Assembly: GCA_018332375.1 (NCBI GenBank)
Contig: BOPV01000001.1
Location: 1,860,001-1,924,000, forward strand
Reading direction: 5' to 3'
From: Roseiterribacter gracilis
GTDB taxonomy: Bacteria > Pseudomonadota > Alphaproteobacteria > BOG-932 > Roseiterribacteraceae
Length of the DNA stretch: 64,000 nucleotides
The notes beneath the pieces were generated by a model, which saw only the letters and a program-made list of their open reading frames with translations, searched no databases and was not told the origin of the DNA. Of the stretch, positions 44,508-53,400 are shown one piece after another. Position 1 is the first letter of the stretch. Every line of letters starts with the position of its first letter. The position numbers were made by a program, and so were the translations under genes.

Positions 44508-44984
44508 TCAGCCCTTCACCAGTTCGAGCACCAGCACGTCTTCGCCTTCGCGCCCCTTGTCGGTGAAAAGCTGCACCATGCCGTCGGGCGCGTTCCACGA
44601 CTTGCGCAACGCCTCGCTCTCGGCCGGCTTGCCGCGCACGGTTTCGATTGCAGACGCCAACTTGTCGAAGGTCAGGTCCGGCGACGCTGCAAATTCCAAC
44701 TGCACGCGCGCTTTACCGCCGGGCTGGAACCGCACCAACGCACGTCGCACCAAGTCGGAGCTGCGCAGGCCGTAATCGGTGAAGGTGATCACCTGCGTCG
44801 CCGTCGGCGGCTTGCGGTTCAACGTCACCAGCGGTGCGAGGCGCGCTTCGATCGTGTCGGGATGCAGCGAGCCCGGCAGGTCGCGCGACGCTGCGATTTT
44901 GGCAATGCGCTCGGGCGAATTCGCGACCGGCGCAGGTGCCGCCGCGGTCAGCAACAGCGCGAACAACAAAAGAAGATGTTTCAT
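44508..44984 (-). CDS. Secreted protein of unknown function, tandem paralogue B
   Basis: 158 residues. Signal peptide MKHLLLLFALLLTAAAPA, then a domain matching paralogue A across its length, which marks a tandem duplication. The ATG overlaps the proB stop (ATGA, 44981-44984), so its translation is tied to a housekeeping proline gene. Function unknown; C-terminus GEDVLVLELVKG matches the paralogue's GDEVLVLELEK. Confidence 0.86.
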   Translation of the reverse strand: MKHLLLLFALLLTAAAPAPVANSPERIAKIAASRDLPGSLHPDTIEARLAPLVTLNRKPPTATQVITFTDYGLRSSDLVRRALVRFQPGGKARVQLEFAASPDLTFDKLASAIETVRGKPAESEALRKSWNAPDGMVQLFTDKGREGEDVLVLELVKG

Positions 44985-46090
44985 CCCAGCACCAGATCGT
45001 CGCGATGAACCAATTCGTCGGGCCCTTCATAGCCGAGCAAACGCGCAATCTCGGCCGAACGATGACCGGCGATGCGGCGCGCATCGTCGGCGTCATAGGC
45101 CGACAGGCCGCGCCCCAGCTCGTGGCCGCTTGCGTCGCGCACCGTAATCAAATCGCCGCGCGTGAAATTTCCTTCCACGGCGGTGACACCGGCGGGCAGC
45201 AGGCTTTTGCCGTCGCCGAGCGCGCGTTTGGCCCCGTCATCGACGCGCACCGATCCGGCCGGCGACACGTGCGATGCGATCCAGCGTTTGCGCGCAGTGC
45301 CCGGCGCTTCGGCGGCGCGGAACCAGGTGCACGCAGCGTCGGCTGCGTCGAGCTGCAGCAATGGTTGCGCGGCGTGTCCGTGCGCGATCGCCATGCGGCA
45401 CCCAGCAGCGGTCGCAATGCGCGCTGCAGCCAGCTTGGTCACCATGCCGCCCGACGACCAGCCCGGCGGCGGCTCGCCCGCCATCGCTTCGACTTGCGCG
45501 GTCAATTGCTCGACCACGGGAATGCGCATCGCCGTCAGGTCTTTGCGCGGATCGGCGGTGTAGAGACCGTCGATATCCGACAACAGGATCAGCACATCGG
45601 CCGACGCCATCTGCGCCACGCGCGCAGCCAGCCGGTCATTGTCGCCGAATTTGATTTCGGTGGTCGCGACCGTGTCGTTCTCATTGATGATCGGCACGGC
45701 GCCGTTGCTCAGCAGCGCTTCCAAGGTCTGGCGCGCGTTCAGATGACGGCGGCGTGCTTCGGTATCTTCCAAGGTCAGCAGCATCTGCGCCGCGACGTGG
45801 CTGTGTGCGCCCAGTGCGCGTGCCCAGGCGTCAGCGAGACGGATTTGTCCGACCGCAGCGGCGGCTTGCTTCTCGCCGAGTTTCAACGGGCGCATGCCCC
45901 AACCCAAAGCGGCACGTCCAAGCGCGACTGCGCCCGACGTGACGACAATCAGTTGCTGGCCGCGCGCGCGGCAGGCGGCGATGTCGGTAGCCAGCGCGTC
46001 CAGTCGCGACACGTCCAACGCACCGTCGCGTCCGACCAGCAAGGCCGATCCGACTTTGACGACGATGCGTTTCGCGTCGCGCAGAGTCAC
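44981..46090 (-). CDS. proB: Glutamate 5-kinase
   Basis: 369 residues with the amino-acid-kinase domain (RIVVKVGSALL, QQLIVVTSGAVALG, NDTVATTEIKFGDNDRLAA, ILLSDIDGLYTADPR) and C-terminal PUA domain (GSVRVDDGAKRAL to YDADDARRIAG). First step of proline synthesis. GTG start 46090 is supported by the family N-terminus; 10 bp after the obgE stop. ProA, normally next door, is 31 kb away in the same direction. Confidence 0.95.
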   Translation of the reverse strand: MTLRDAKRIVVKVGSALLVGRDGALDVSRLDALATDIAACRARGQQLIVVTSGAVALGRAALGWGMRPLKLGEKQAAAAVGQIRLADAWARALGAHSHVAAQMLLTLEDTEARRRHLNARQTLEALLSNGAVPIINENDTVATTEIKFGDNDRLAARVAQMASADVLILLSDIDGLYTADPRKDLTAMRIPVVEQLTAQVEAMAGEPPPGWSSGGMVTKLAAARIATAAGCRMAIAHGHAAQPLLQLDAADAACTWFRAAEAPGTARKRWIASHVSPAGSVRVDDGAKRALGDGKSLLPAGVTAVEGNFTRGDLITVRDASGHELGRGLSAYDADDARRIAGHRSAEIARLLGYEGPDELVHRDDLVLG

Positions 46091-46100
46091 GCCCCCATCC

Positions 46101-47165
46101 TCACGCCAGTGGATCCCACACTGCGTCGTTGTCGGGTTCTTCGGCGATTTCCTCGCCGTCTTTGTCGACTTTGATCGGCCGTCCGCGCACGCGGTCGAGC
46201 AGTGCGAACAGCACCGGCTCGACGCCCTGCCCGGTCGCGCCCGACAAAAGCAGCGGCGCACGGCCGGCGACTTTGGTCAGCGCCTTCTGTTTCTTTTTCA
46301 GATCGGCAGGATCGACCGCGTCGATTTTGTTGAGCGCGAGAAGCTCGTCTTTTTCATCGAGGCCGGCGCCGTATTGGGTCAGCTCTTCGCGAATCGTCTT
46401 GTACGCCTCGACCACGTCGTCCTGCGTCGCATCGATCAGATGCAGCAAGGTCGCGGTACGTTCGACATGGCCGAGGAACCGGTCGCCGAGGCCGGCGCCT
46501 TCATGCGCGCCTTCGATCAGACCCGGAATGTCGGCGAGCACGAATTCGCGGTCGCGAATGCGCACGACGCCAAGATTGGGCGCCAAAGTCGTGAACGGAT
46601 AATCGGCGATCTTCGGTTTGGCGCGCGTGCACGCAGCCAGGAAGGTGGACTTGCCTGCGTTGGGCAGACCGACGATGCCGGCGTCCGCAATCAGCTTCAG
46701 CCGCAGCCACACCCAACGTTCTTCGCCGGGCCAGCCCGGCGTCGATTTGCGCGGCGCGCGATTGGTCGAGGTTTTGAAATGCGCGTTGCCAAAACCGCCG
46801 TCGCCGCCGCGCAGAAACACGACGCGCTGACCGGGCTCGGTAAAATCGAGCAGCACGGTTTCCTGATCTTCGTCGAGCACCTGCGTGCCGACCGGGACTT
46901 TGATCACCAGATCGTCGCCCGCTGCACCAGTCTTGTCGCGGCCTTCGCCGTTATAGCCTTTGTGCGCTTTGAAATGCTGCGTGTAGCGAAAGTCGATCAG
47001 CGTGTTCAGACCGTCGACGACTTCAAAAACAATGTCGGCGCCCTTGCCGCCATTGCCGCCCCACGGACCGCCATACTCGACGAATTTCTCACGCCGGAAC
47101 GCGACGACGCCGGCGCCGCCGTCGCCCGAACGTACGTAGATTTTGACCTGGTCGAGAAATTTCAT
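46101..47165 (-). CDS. obgE: GTPase ObgE/CgtA
   Basis: 354 residues. N-terminal Gly-rich Obg domain ([34 protein letters not shown]), then the G domain: Walker [12 protein letters not shown], switch [28 protein letters not shown], and the NKID specificity motif. Essential GTPase for large-subunit assembly and the stringent response. Follows rpmA after a strong terminator and so may have separate expression. Confidence 0.97.
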   Translation of the reverse strand: MKFLDQVKIYVRSGDGGAGVVAFRREKFVEYGGPWGGNGGKGADIVFEVVDGLNTLIDFRYTQHFKAHKGYNGEGRDKTGAAGDDLVIKVPVGTQVLDEDQETVLLDFTEPGQRVVFLRGGDGGFGNAHFKTSTNRAPRKSTPGWPGEERWVWLRLKLIADAGIVGLPNAGKSTFLAACTRAKPKIADYPFTTLAPNLGVVRIRDREFVLADIPGLIEGAHEGAGLGDRFLGHVERTATLLHLIDATQDDVVEAYKTIREELTQYGAGLDEKDELLALNKIDAVDPADLKKKQKALTKVAGRAPLLLSGATGQGVEPVLFALLDRVRGRPIKVDKDGEEIAEEPDNDAVWDPLA

Positions 47166-47196
47166 GGCGGCGACTTCGCGCTAGCGCAGAAACGAA

Positions 47197-47223
47197 AAGG
47201 GCGGGCCTTGCGGGCCCGCCCTT
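47197..47223 (-). terminator. Rho-independent terminator after rplU-rpmA
   Basis: Strong 11-bp stem AAGGGCGGGCC / GGCCCGCCCTT with a five-base loop. On the minus strand it is followed by TTTTCGTTTCT, a fair T-tract, 24 bp after the rpmA stop. Confidence 0.8.
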
Positions 47224-47247
47224 CGAATTCTCTGCGGTTGGCCCGAA

Positions 47248-47514
47248 TTACTCGGCAGCCAGCGCCGGCACGATCGAAATCAGATCGCGACCGTTGCGGG
47301 TCTTGTGGAAGCGAACCTGGCCTTCGACCAACGCGAACAGCGTGTGGTCGGTGCCGCAGCCCACGTTCTGGCCCGGGTGCCACTTCGTGCCGCGCTGGCG
47401 GACGATGATGTTGCCCGGAATGACGGTCTCGCCGCCGAACTTCTTCACGCCGAGGCGTTGGCCTGCCGAGTCGCGACCGTTGCGCGACGAGCCGCCGGCT
47501 TTCTTATGTGCCAT
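47248..47514 (-). CDS. rpmA: 50S ribosomal protein L27
   Basis: 88 residues, starting [20 protein letters not shown], the standard bL27 N-terminus that reaches the peptidyl-transferase centre. [20 protein letters not shown] is also conserved. Follows rplU by 24 bp and is closed by the terminator at 47197. Confidence 0.98.
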   Translation of the reverse strand: MAHKKAGGSSRNGRDSAGQRLGVKKFGGETVIPGNIIVRQRGTKWHPGQNVGCGTDHTLFALVEGQVRFHKTRNGRDLISIVPALAAE

Positions 47515-47538
47515 TGCTCAGTACTCCTTACGCGCCGA

Positions 47539-47853
47539 TCAAGCCGCGACGATGTCGGTCACGCGCAAGATCGTCAGATCCTGGCGATGGCCGTTCTTGC
47601 GGCGATAGTTCTGACGGCGCTTCTTCTTGAAGATGATGATCTTCGGGCCGCGCGCCTGCGCGACGACCTGGGCGGTGACCTTGGCACCGGCGATCAGCGG
47701 CGTGCCGACCTTGGCACCTTCGCCTTCACCGACCATCAGGACCTGGTCGAGAGTCACGGTGGCGCCGGCGTCACCCGCCAGCTTTTCCACTTTGATGACG
47801 TCGCCGGCAGCGACGCGATACTGCTTACCGCCGGTCTTCACGACTGCGAACAT
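47539..47853 (-). CDS. rplU: 50S ribosomal protein L21
   Basis: 104 residues, typical of bL21: [20 protein letters not shown], then [20 protein letters not shown] and a C-terminal [11 protein letters not shown] 47853 is chosen because homology starts there. A promoter candidate lies at 47921-47948. A leader stem followed by a T-run (47877-47909) could act as an attenuator. Confidence 0.97.
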   Translation of the reverse strand: MFAVVKTGGKQYRVAAGDVIKVEKLAGDAGATVTLDQVLMVGEGEGAKVGTPLIAGAKVTAQVVAQARGPKIIIFKKKRRQNYRRKNGHRQDLTILRVTDIVAA

Positions 47854-47876
47854 GGCCTCGGGCCTCACAAACCCAT

Positions 47877-47909
47877 AAAAAACGGAACGGACCCGCAAAG
47901 GGGGGTCCG
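47877..47909 (-). promoter_or_regulatory. Attenuator-like hairpin and T-run in the rplU leader
   Basis: On the minus strand CGGACCC-CCCTTTGC-GGGTCCG (47909-47888) is followed five bases later by six T residues (47882-47877), all between the predicted promoter and the rplU ATG. This resembles a leader terminator. Confidence 0.5.
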
Positions 47910-47920
47910 CGAAGCGCGCG

Positions 47921-47948
47921 ATCCTACGCATCAAGCCCGCCGAGTCAA
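47921..47948 (-). promoter_or_regulatory. Candidate sigma-70 promoter of rplU-rpmA
   Basis: TTGACT (47948-47943), 16-bp spacer, TAGGAT (47926-47921), about 70 bp upstream of the rplU start codon and just before the leader hairpin. Confidence 0.55.
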
Positions 47949-48050
47949 CCAGAGACTGGCAGAGACTGGCGCGTAGCTCCCCGCCGGGGCCCGGCCGCCT
48001 CTCTTATATAGAGCAGGAAACCTTGGGCCCGGGTCCCTTGTTGCTGGGAT

Positions 48051-48215
48051 ATGGCCAATCCAACCCAAGACCAAAGCCACCTCGCCCCCGTGAAATCGGC
48101 TGACGACGCCCGGGCCGGGGTGGAAACCGGGCATGTTCGCTGGATTCTGGGGATCTCGCTGAGCGCGATCGTGGTGATTTTCGTGGCCGTCCTGGCCAAC
48201 TGGATCACCTTCTAG
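48051..48215 (+). CDS. Small single-pass membrane protein of unknown function
   Basis: 54 residues: MANPTQDQSHLAPVKSADDA, a short basic segment ending GHVRWILG, then one hydrophobic helix (about residues 31-52: ISLSAIVVIFVAVLANWITF). It is divergent from rplU and followed by a hairpin. Composition, frame and helix position argue for a real gene although there is only a poor ribosome-binding site (GGGAT directly before ATG). Similar tiny membrane proteins are common in alphaproteobacteria; no function known. Confidence 0.68.
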   Translation: MANPTQDQSHLAPVKSADDARAGVETGHVRWILGISLSAIVVIFVAVLANWITF

Positions 48216-48228
48216 CCGGCTCGATGAG

Positions 48229-48245
48229 CCCGGCTCGCCGGGTTT
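48229..48245 (+). terminator. Hairpin after the small membrane protein gene
   Basis: CCCGGC-TC-GCCGGG followed by TTT, 14 bp after the stop codon. Short loop and short T-run, so of moderate strength. Confidence 0.4.
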
Positions 48246-48317
48246 GCAGCAGGTTTCGGCCGCGACCGAAGGCTCCGACGTTCCCTAACCGGCCCGCTTC
48301 CGCGTAGCACCGGGTCC

Positions 48318-49184
48318 GTGAACCGCTTTGCTTTCCCCGCCGCCCTGGTCGGCGCCACCTTCCTGATGGCGTCGTCCTTCATCGCCGGCAAAATTCTGCT
48401 GGCGAACGTGCCGCCCTTCGCGCTGCTGGGCTGGCGCTTCCTGTTGGCGGCGGTCGCGCTGGCGGCGATTGCAGCGATCCTGTCGCCCAAACCAAATTTC
48501 GCCGGCTTGCCAGCGCGCGGTTGGGCCGTCGTCAGCGCGATCGGCGTGCTGCAAACCGCGGCGACAATGGGGTGCATGTTCTGGGCGATGCAGACCGTGC
48601 CGCCCGCCAGCGTCGCGATTCTCGCTTTCACCAATCCGCTGTGGGTCGCGCTCGCCAACCGGCTTTTCTTCGGCGAGCGGTTGCGCGCGGTGCAGATCGC
48701 CGGACTCGTCTGCGGCGTCGTCGGCGTCGCATTGGCGTTGGGCGGCGAGTTCACGCTCAACCCCGCCGAGTTGATCGGACTCGCGGCTGCGTTCTGCTGG
48801 GCTGGTGCCACCATTCTCAATCAGCGCATGACGCCGTCGCTGCCGAGCTGGTGGGTGTCGTTCGGACAGACCTTGATCGGCGCGCTGCTGTTGCTGTTGC
48901 TCGCTTCGCTGTCGGGCGAGCAATGGCCACAACAACTGAGCGCGGTCGATTGGGGATGGTTTGTGTTCCTCGCCATCCCCGGTTCGGCGATCAGTTTCGG
49001 TCTGTGGTTCGTCGCATTGCGCATGGGCGGCGCGACACGCGCCAGCGCATGGTTGTTTCTGGCGCCCGCTTTCACGGTGCTGCTGTCAGCACTGATCCTC
49101 GGCACGCCGATCCGCCCAACCCAGGCATTGGGCGGCGTATTGATTGCGCTGGCGCTGTGGTTGGTGAATCGACCGCTTAGGTAA
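48318..49184 (+). CDS. EamA/DMT-family transporter
   Basis: 288 residues, GTG start. Two EamA repeats of five helices each (first from MNRFAFPAALVGATFLMASS, second from ELIGLAAAFCWAGATILNQR), ten membrane helices in all. Drug/metabolite transporter superfamily, often metabolite exporters; substrate not predictable. Its 3' end overlaps the convergent PhzF gene by 8 bp. Confidence 0.9.
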   Translation: MNRFAFPAALVGATFLMASSFIAGKILLANVPPFALLGWRFLLAAVALAAIAAILSPKPNFAGLPARGWAVVSAIGVLQTAATMGCMFWAMQTVPPASVAILAFTNPLWVALANRLFFGERLRAVQIAGLVCGVVGVALALGGEFTLNPAELIGLAAAFCWAGATILNQRMTPSLPSWWVSFGQTLIGALLLLLLASLSGEQWPQQLSAVDWGWFVFLAIPGSAISFGLWFVALRMGGATRASAWLFLAPAFTVLLSALILGTPIRPTQALGGVLIALALWLVNRPLR

Positions 49185-50055
49185 GCAGCGTGCCGCGCAT
49201 CGTCGTCACGCACGAACCGCCCAGCCGCACGCGCGACGACGATGCTTCGGCGAGCAGTAAGCTCGGCCGTCCCATCTCGATGCCTTGCGCGATGCGGAAT
49301 TTGATCGGCGTCGCCGACTCACGCGCGAGATAGCCGCTCAGCGCCGCATTGGCACTGCCGGTGGCGGGATCTTCGAACACGCCTTTCAGCGGGCCGAACA
49401 TGCGCACGCGCAGATCGAACTCGCCGCCGTCATCGCGCACCCAGCAATGCACGCCCGTCGCGTTGAGTCCGTCATGGATATTGCCGGCGAGATTCCGCTC
49501 GTACGCCGGCAGGTTCGGCTTGGCGCGCGCCAGCGCGTCGCGCGATGCAAGTTCGGTCAGAATGAACGGCGCACCGACCGATGCGACCACGCCGTCACCT
49601 TTCAGATCTTTTTCGTCGAGCGAGATCGACTCGGCCAACTTGGCGCGCGGGATCGTGCCCGACACCGAAATCTTTTGCGGCGCTGTCAACGTCGCCACGC
49701 CGTCGGCAGTCAGCTCCATCTCGACCAGACCGGCGATTTCTTCGAAGCGCAGCCGGTCGCCGACTTTGCGCCCGAAGACCGCGCCTTCATTCTTCAACAC
49801 GAAGGCGGTGCCGACATTGGGATGGCCCGCGAACGGCATTTCGAAATTGGGCGTGAAGATGCGCACGTTGGCGTCGTTGGCCGAATCCTTGGCCGGCAAC
49901 ACGAAAGTCGTCTCGCTGTAATTGAATTCGCGCGCGATCTTCTGCATCTGCTCGGTGCTGAGCCCTTCGGCATCGAGCACGACGGCCAGCGGATTGCCGC
50001 CAAACCGGACATTGGTGAAGACGTCGCACGCGACGTACCGGCGTTCCTTCGACAC
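49177..50055 (-). CDS. PhzF-family isomerase/epimerase
   Basis: 292 residues. Diaminopimelate-epimerase-like double domain. Conserved N-terminal CDVFTNVRFGGNPLAVVLDA, catalytic Glu in EFNYSETTFVLPA, AGHPNVGTAFVL, and the C-terminal VFEDPATGSANAALSGYL. The PhzF family includes trans-2,3-dihydro-3-hydroxyanthranilate isomerase, but most members, probably this one, have unknown substrates; no phenazine genes are nearby. GTG start 50055 chosen by homology; the longer upstream frame has no support. Confidence 0.9.
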   Translation of the reverse strand: MSKERRYVACDVFTNVRFGGNPLAVVLDAEGLSTEQMQKIAREFNYSETTFVLPAKDSANDANVRIFTPNFEMPFAGHPNVGTAFVLKNEGAVFGRKVGDRLRFEEIAGLVEMELTADGVATLTAPQKISVSGTIPRAKLAESISLDEKDLKGDGVVASVGAPFILTELASRDALARAKPNLPAYERNLAGNIHDGLNATGVHCWVRDDGGEFDLRVRMFGPLKGVFEDPATGSANAALSGYLARESATPIKFRIAQGIEMGRPSLLLAEASSSRVRLGGSCVTTMRGTLLT

Positions 50056-50222
50056 AGCGCAAACTCCAATTGATTGACGCTTACGCCTTACGGAGTATGA
50101 CGCGGCGGGCCAAATGAATTTCCCGCTCCCGCGAATGCGCAGCACTGATGTGGTGCCCTGATGGGCGGGGCCTCAGGGCGCCGTCTGGACGCGCACCGCG
50201 CGGCCAGAATTCCAATAAAGTA

Positions 50223-50237
50223 GGCGCCTACGGCGCC
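50223..50237. terminator. Hairpin spanning the stop codon of the membrane protein gene
   Basis: GGCGCC-TAC-GGCGCC covers the stop codon at 50228-50230. On the minus strand it is followed by TACTTTATTGG. Weak terminator or 3'-end protecting stem. The rest of 50056-50227 shows other short palindromes but no gene. Confidence 0.4.
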
Positions 50238-51604
50238 GTTAGAAGCTGCAGCACCACGACATAGACCGACGCGACGGCGAGTCCGATCAAGGTGAAGTCG
50301 CGATTCCAGACGCGGCCGATCACCGGCGCCGGCACACCGACCAGACGCGCGATGATCAGGGTTGCAGCGATCGAGCGGCTGGATCCAACCGTCAGCGCCC
50401 AGCCGCACGAGATCGCCTGCGCCAAAGCGACCGGCGAAAATCCATAGCGCGACGGGTTGGGCAGCAGTGCTGCAATCACCGTCACCGAAATGATCGGCGA
50501 GAATCCCGCCTGCCCCGCCAGCACCACCGCCCAGGTGGTTGCCAGCACCGCGAGCCACACCGGAATTGCGCCGGCCAGCAATGCGCCGCGCAATTGTTCG
50601 GCGGGCAGCAGTGCTGCGATCAACACGCCGACGAAGGACGCAACGGTCAGCACCACCAGCTCTTGCCGCTGCGCCGGAATTTCGTCGCCGAAGAAGAGGC
50701 CGAGACGGCGGAACAACTCGTTCGGTGTCTGCAGCCCGATCCACACAATGCCGAAGATCGGCGCCACTGCGATGATCCAGGCGATCAGGCGGCCGCCGAA
50801 CAGATACTCGAGCCCGATCGAGAGAAGGATGATCGCAGCGACCAAGCCCGCCATTGGCAACACTGCCGACAGATGCACGCCTTCTTCGACCATCACCGCC
50901 GGCCGCTTCTTCGGCATGGTGGCGCGGTCATAGGCCCAGCCCATCAACAGAAACACGATCGTGGCGGGCACGCCGAACATCGCAATTTCGGGCCAGGTCA
51001 GTTCCGGCATCGTCGCCAGGATCAGCGCGATCGACACGCCGGTCGGCGCCCACAGCATCTGGCCCTGAAAGCCGCGCAGCAACGCCATCATCATGCGCTT
51101 CTCGCGCCGCTTCATCAGATCGACGTCGCCGCCATTCGACGCCAGCGTATTGCCTGCCTGCACCATCGTGCCCAGCAAGGTCATCGAACCGTAGCTGAAC
51201 AGAATGCCGAACAGATGCCCGCCGAAGGTCAGCGCGACATAGCGCCGGCCCGGCGGCTGTTGCACCAAGGCACGTCCAGCCGCCTGCACCATCGGCGAGC
51301 GTCGCGCCGCTTCGCGCAGCAACGACATCGAGGTCAGCAGTGCGCCCAGCAACGTCGCCGCGCGCGCCGCTTGCAACAGCAACGAGCCGGCATGATCCGT
51401 GAAAGCGAGCACGGCGGCCGCCGCGATCGCGGCGCCCGCAACGTTGAACCAGGCAAAGCGCGTGAACAGCCGCGCTTCGCGCAGAAAGAAGACGGCAAGA
51501 CCGGCCGCACCGAGCGGCGCTGCAAGCTCGCGCGCACCGAAAATCTCGCCGGCGAGAAACGCGACCCAGATCGCAATGACCGCAAGGCCGGAGAGGTAGC
51601 GCAT
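50228..51604 (-). CDS. Polytopic membrane protein, permease-like, function unknown
   Basis: 458 residues with about 11-12 predicted membrane helices and a conspicuous cytosolic loop (NGGDVDLMKRREKRMMMALL) in the middle. The layout, with two helix bundles and a repeated Gly/Ser-rich region (SCGWALTVGSSRSIAATLII), resembles ion-transporter-type permeases, but no family can be named with confidence. Its Shine-Dalgarno sequence (GAGGAGAGGGG, 8 bases before the ATG) is supplied by the repeat element at 51614. Confidence 0.72.
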   Translation of the reverse strand: MRYLSGLAVIAIWVAFLAGEIFGARELAAPLGAAGLAVFFLREARLFTRFAWFNVAGAAIAAAAVLAFTDHAGSLLLQAARAATLLGALLTSMSLLREAARRSPMVQAAGRALVQQPPGRRYVALTFGGHLFGILFSYGSMTLLGTMVQAGNTLASNGGDVDLMKRREKRMMMALLRGFQGQMLWAPTGVSIALILATMPELTWPEIAMFGVPATIVFLLMGWAYDRATMPKKRPAVMVEEGVHLSAVLPMAGLVAAIILLSIGLEYLFGGRLIAWIIAVAPIFGIVWIGLQTPNELFRRLGLFFGDEIPAQRQELVVLTVASFVGVLIAALLPAEQLRGALLAGAIPVWLAVLATTWAVVLAGQAGFSPIISVTVIAALLPNPSRYGFSPVALAQAISCGWALTVGSSRSIAATLIIARLVGVPAPVIGRVWNRDFTLIGLAVASVYVVVLQLLTAP

Positions 51605-51613
51605 CAGAAAAAC

Positions 51614-51725
51614 CCCTCTCCTCGAAGGAGAGGGAGGGACCCGCGCGCGTCAGCGCGTGGGAGGGTGAGGATTGTTTCGCTCGAAGAACAAACCCTCACC
51701 CTAGCCCTCTCCCTCGGGGAGAGGG
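51614..51725. repeat. Dispersed palindromic repeat between murI and the permease-like gene
   Basis: Two hairpins, CCCTCTCC-TCGAA-GGAGAGGG (51614-51634) and CCCTCTCCC-TCG-GGGAGAGGG (51705-51725), are linked by AGGGTGAGG (51662-51670) pairing with CCTCACCCT (51693-51701). Elements reading CCCTCACCCTAGCCCTCTCCC are frequent in alphaproteobacterial genomes. This copy supplies the end of murI and the ribosome-binding site of the next gene. Confidence 0.8.
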
Positions 51726-52552
51726 GACATGATGTCTGTGCGCGTACGCTGCAAGCCGAACCGCGCCAAGGACGACGCCAGTGCCGCGACCGACGGTTCG
51801 TCTTCGGTGAACCACGCCACGCCACCGCCATTGCGTCCGGTCGGTTCGGCGCCGGCATCGGCGAGCAAAGTCGCGACGCGCGCTGCGATGGCGCGACCGG
51901 AATCGATCCAGTCGAACGGACGCGCGCTGGCAGCAATCAGTTCGGGTCGCAGCAACGGGAAATGGGTGCAAGCCAGCACGATCGTGTCGCACGCCGGATC
52001 GGCGACGAAGGGCGCCAGGATCGGTTCCAGCTCGTGGCTTTCGACGACGCCGCCGCGCAGCCGACGTTCGGCGAGCTGCACCAGCTCGGCCGAGCCGACG
52101 CGTACGACGTTGCAGTCGGGCGCGAACTGATCGAGCAGCGCCTGCGTGTAGGCGCGTCGCACCGTGCCGGGCGTGCCCAGAATGCCGATCGTGCGCGACC
52201 GGCTGCGCGCCGCCGCGGGTTTGATCGCGGGCACGGTGCCAACGACGGGAATTTGCGGCCAGCGCGCACGCAACCGCGGCAAAACGACGGTCGATGCGGT
52301 GTTGCATGCGATGACGATCAGCGGCGGGTCGATGCGCGCGATCAGTTTTTCCATCACCGCTTCGACGCGATCGATCAGCTCGCCTTCTTCTTTGGTGCCA
52401 TAGGGGAAGAAGCCATTATCGGCGGCATAAGCGACGGGCCAGGCCGGCAACAACGCCTGGATTTCGGCCGCCACCGACAGACCGCCGACGCCGGAATCGA
52501 AAACCAGGATCGGGCCGGCACGGCTTGTCTGTAGAGCGGCTGAGTCTTGCAT
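51701..52552 (-). CDS. murI: Glutamate racemase
   Basis: 283 residues. Makes D-glutamate for peptidoglycan. The two catalytic Cys are Cys83 in VIACNTASTVV and Cys195 in VLACTHFPLL; the N-terminal VFDSGVGGLSV and PYGTK are conserved. The last eight residues (SPLPEGEG) and the TAG stop come from the repeat at 51614-51725. ATG 52552 chosen at the family start; the longer upstream frame is Arg/Cys-rich and not homologous. Divergent from the gene at 52603. Confidence 0.94.
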   Translation of the reverse strand: MQDSAALQTSRAGPILVFDSGVGGLSVAAEIQALLPAWPVAYAADNGFFPYGTKEEGELIDRVEAVMEKLIARIDPPLIVIACNTASTVVLPRLRARWPQIPVVGTVPAIKPAAARSRSRTIGILGTPGTVRRAYTQALLDQFAPDCNVVRVGSAELVQLAERRLRGGVVESHELEPILAPFVADPACDTIVLACTHFPLLRPELIAASARPFDWIDSGRAIAARVATLLADAGAEPTGRNGGGVAWFTEDEPSVAALASSLARFGLQRTRTDIMSPLPEGEG

Positions 52553-52602
52553 GCACACCGACCCTACCAGCGCGCGCGCCCGGCCGGTACAGTCGCTGCC
52601 GC

Positions 52603-53319
52603 ATGAATGATATCGCCGAAGCACGGATCGCCGACCACGTCGCCATGGGCGACGACACACTGCTGCAGACGCGCGACGCGCACATCGCTGCGCGCGACTA
52701 TCTGGCGGCTGCATGCGAAGCGGTGCGTGCACGACCCGACGAGCCCGGACGCTGGGCCGCGCGCCGCCTGGCCTGGATCGCGGTCGAAGCCACCTGCATC
52801 GCGGCGCTGCAACGCCGCGCTGAAGCCTCCCACGGCGACGCATTCGAACGCGCGCTGCATCGGGTTGCGGTCGGCCGCGCGCTTGCCGCGTTGGCGGGCG
52901 GCGTCGAAATCACCGCCGGCGAAGCGGTGCGTCCGAGCGATCTCGGTCTCGAAGACGAAGCGGTCGCCTGGTTCGAAACCCCGTCGATGATGCGGCTGCG
53001 CCAGGACGCGGCATCGCCGACCTATCTGCGCGAGATTGCGCAGACTCTGGCGTCGGGCATCCGCATCGATCTCGGCAATTCGGCGCTGGCGCGGATTCTA
53101 TGGCCGAGCCCCAGCGATGAAGAAGCGCGCATCCCCGCCGACGCGACACGCGCAACGATCCGCGCTTGCGCTGCGCTGACGCTTGCGGCCTTGGCGCAGG
53201 ATCCCGCAACCCCGGCCGAGATTGCGGCTTTGTACCAGGCGCGAACCGCGCCGATGCTGAATGACGACGCGGCCGAGCGCGACCGACGCGAAATCTCGCT
53301 CGCAGCGCGCCTCCTCTAA
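52603..53319 (+). CDS. Hypothetical protein, all-helical, function unknown
   Basis: 238 residues, Ala/Arg/Asp-rich and predicted mainly helical (ARDYLAAACEAVRARPDEPG, RRLAWIAVEATCIAALQRRA). No signal peptide, membrane helix or recognised motif. Divergent from murI with 50 bp between the start codons. Codon use matches neighbouring genes, so coding is likely. Confidence 0.65.
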   Translation: MNDIAEARIADHVAMGDDTLLQTRDAHIAARDYLAAACEAVRARPDEPGRWAARRLAWIAVEATCIAALQRRAEASHGDAFERALHRVAVGRALAALAGGVEITAGEAVRPSDLGLEDEAVAWFETPSMMRLRQDAASPTYLREIAQTLASGIRIDLGNSALARILWPSPSDEEARIPADATRATIRACAALTLAALAQDPATPAEIAALYQARTAPMLNDDAAERDRREISLAARLL

Positions 53320-53400
53320 CCACACCAAAAATCCGTCGGTCGGAACGGTGTCGGCCGCGATCGGTTGGATCGTCGGGATCAACCGACATTGGAGGATATC

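Noticed and set aside
52553..52843. N-terminal extension of murI
   Set aside because: Arg/Cys-rich translation with no homology; it overlaps the divergent gene at 52603.
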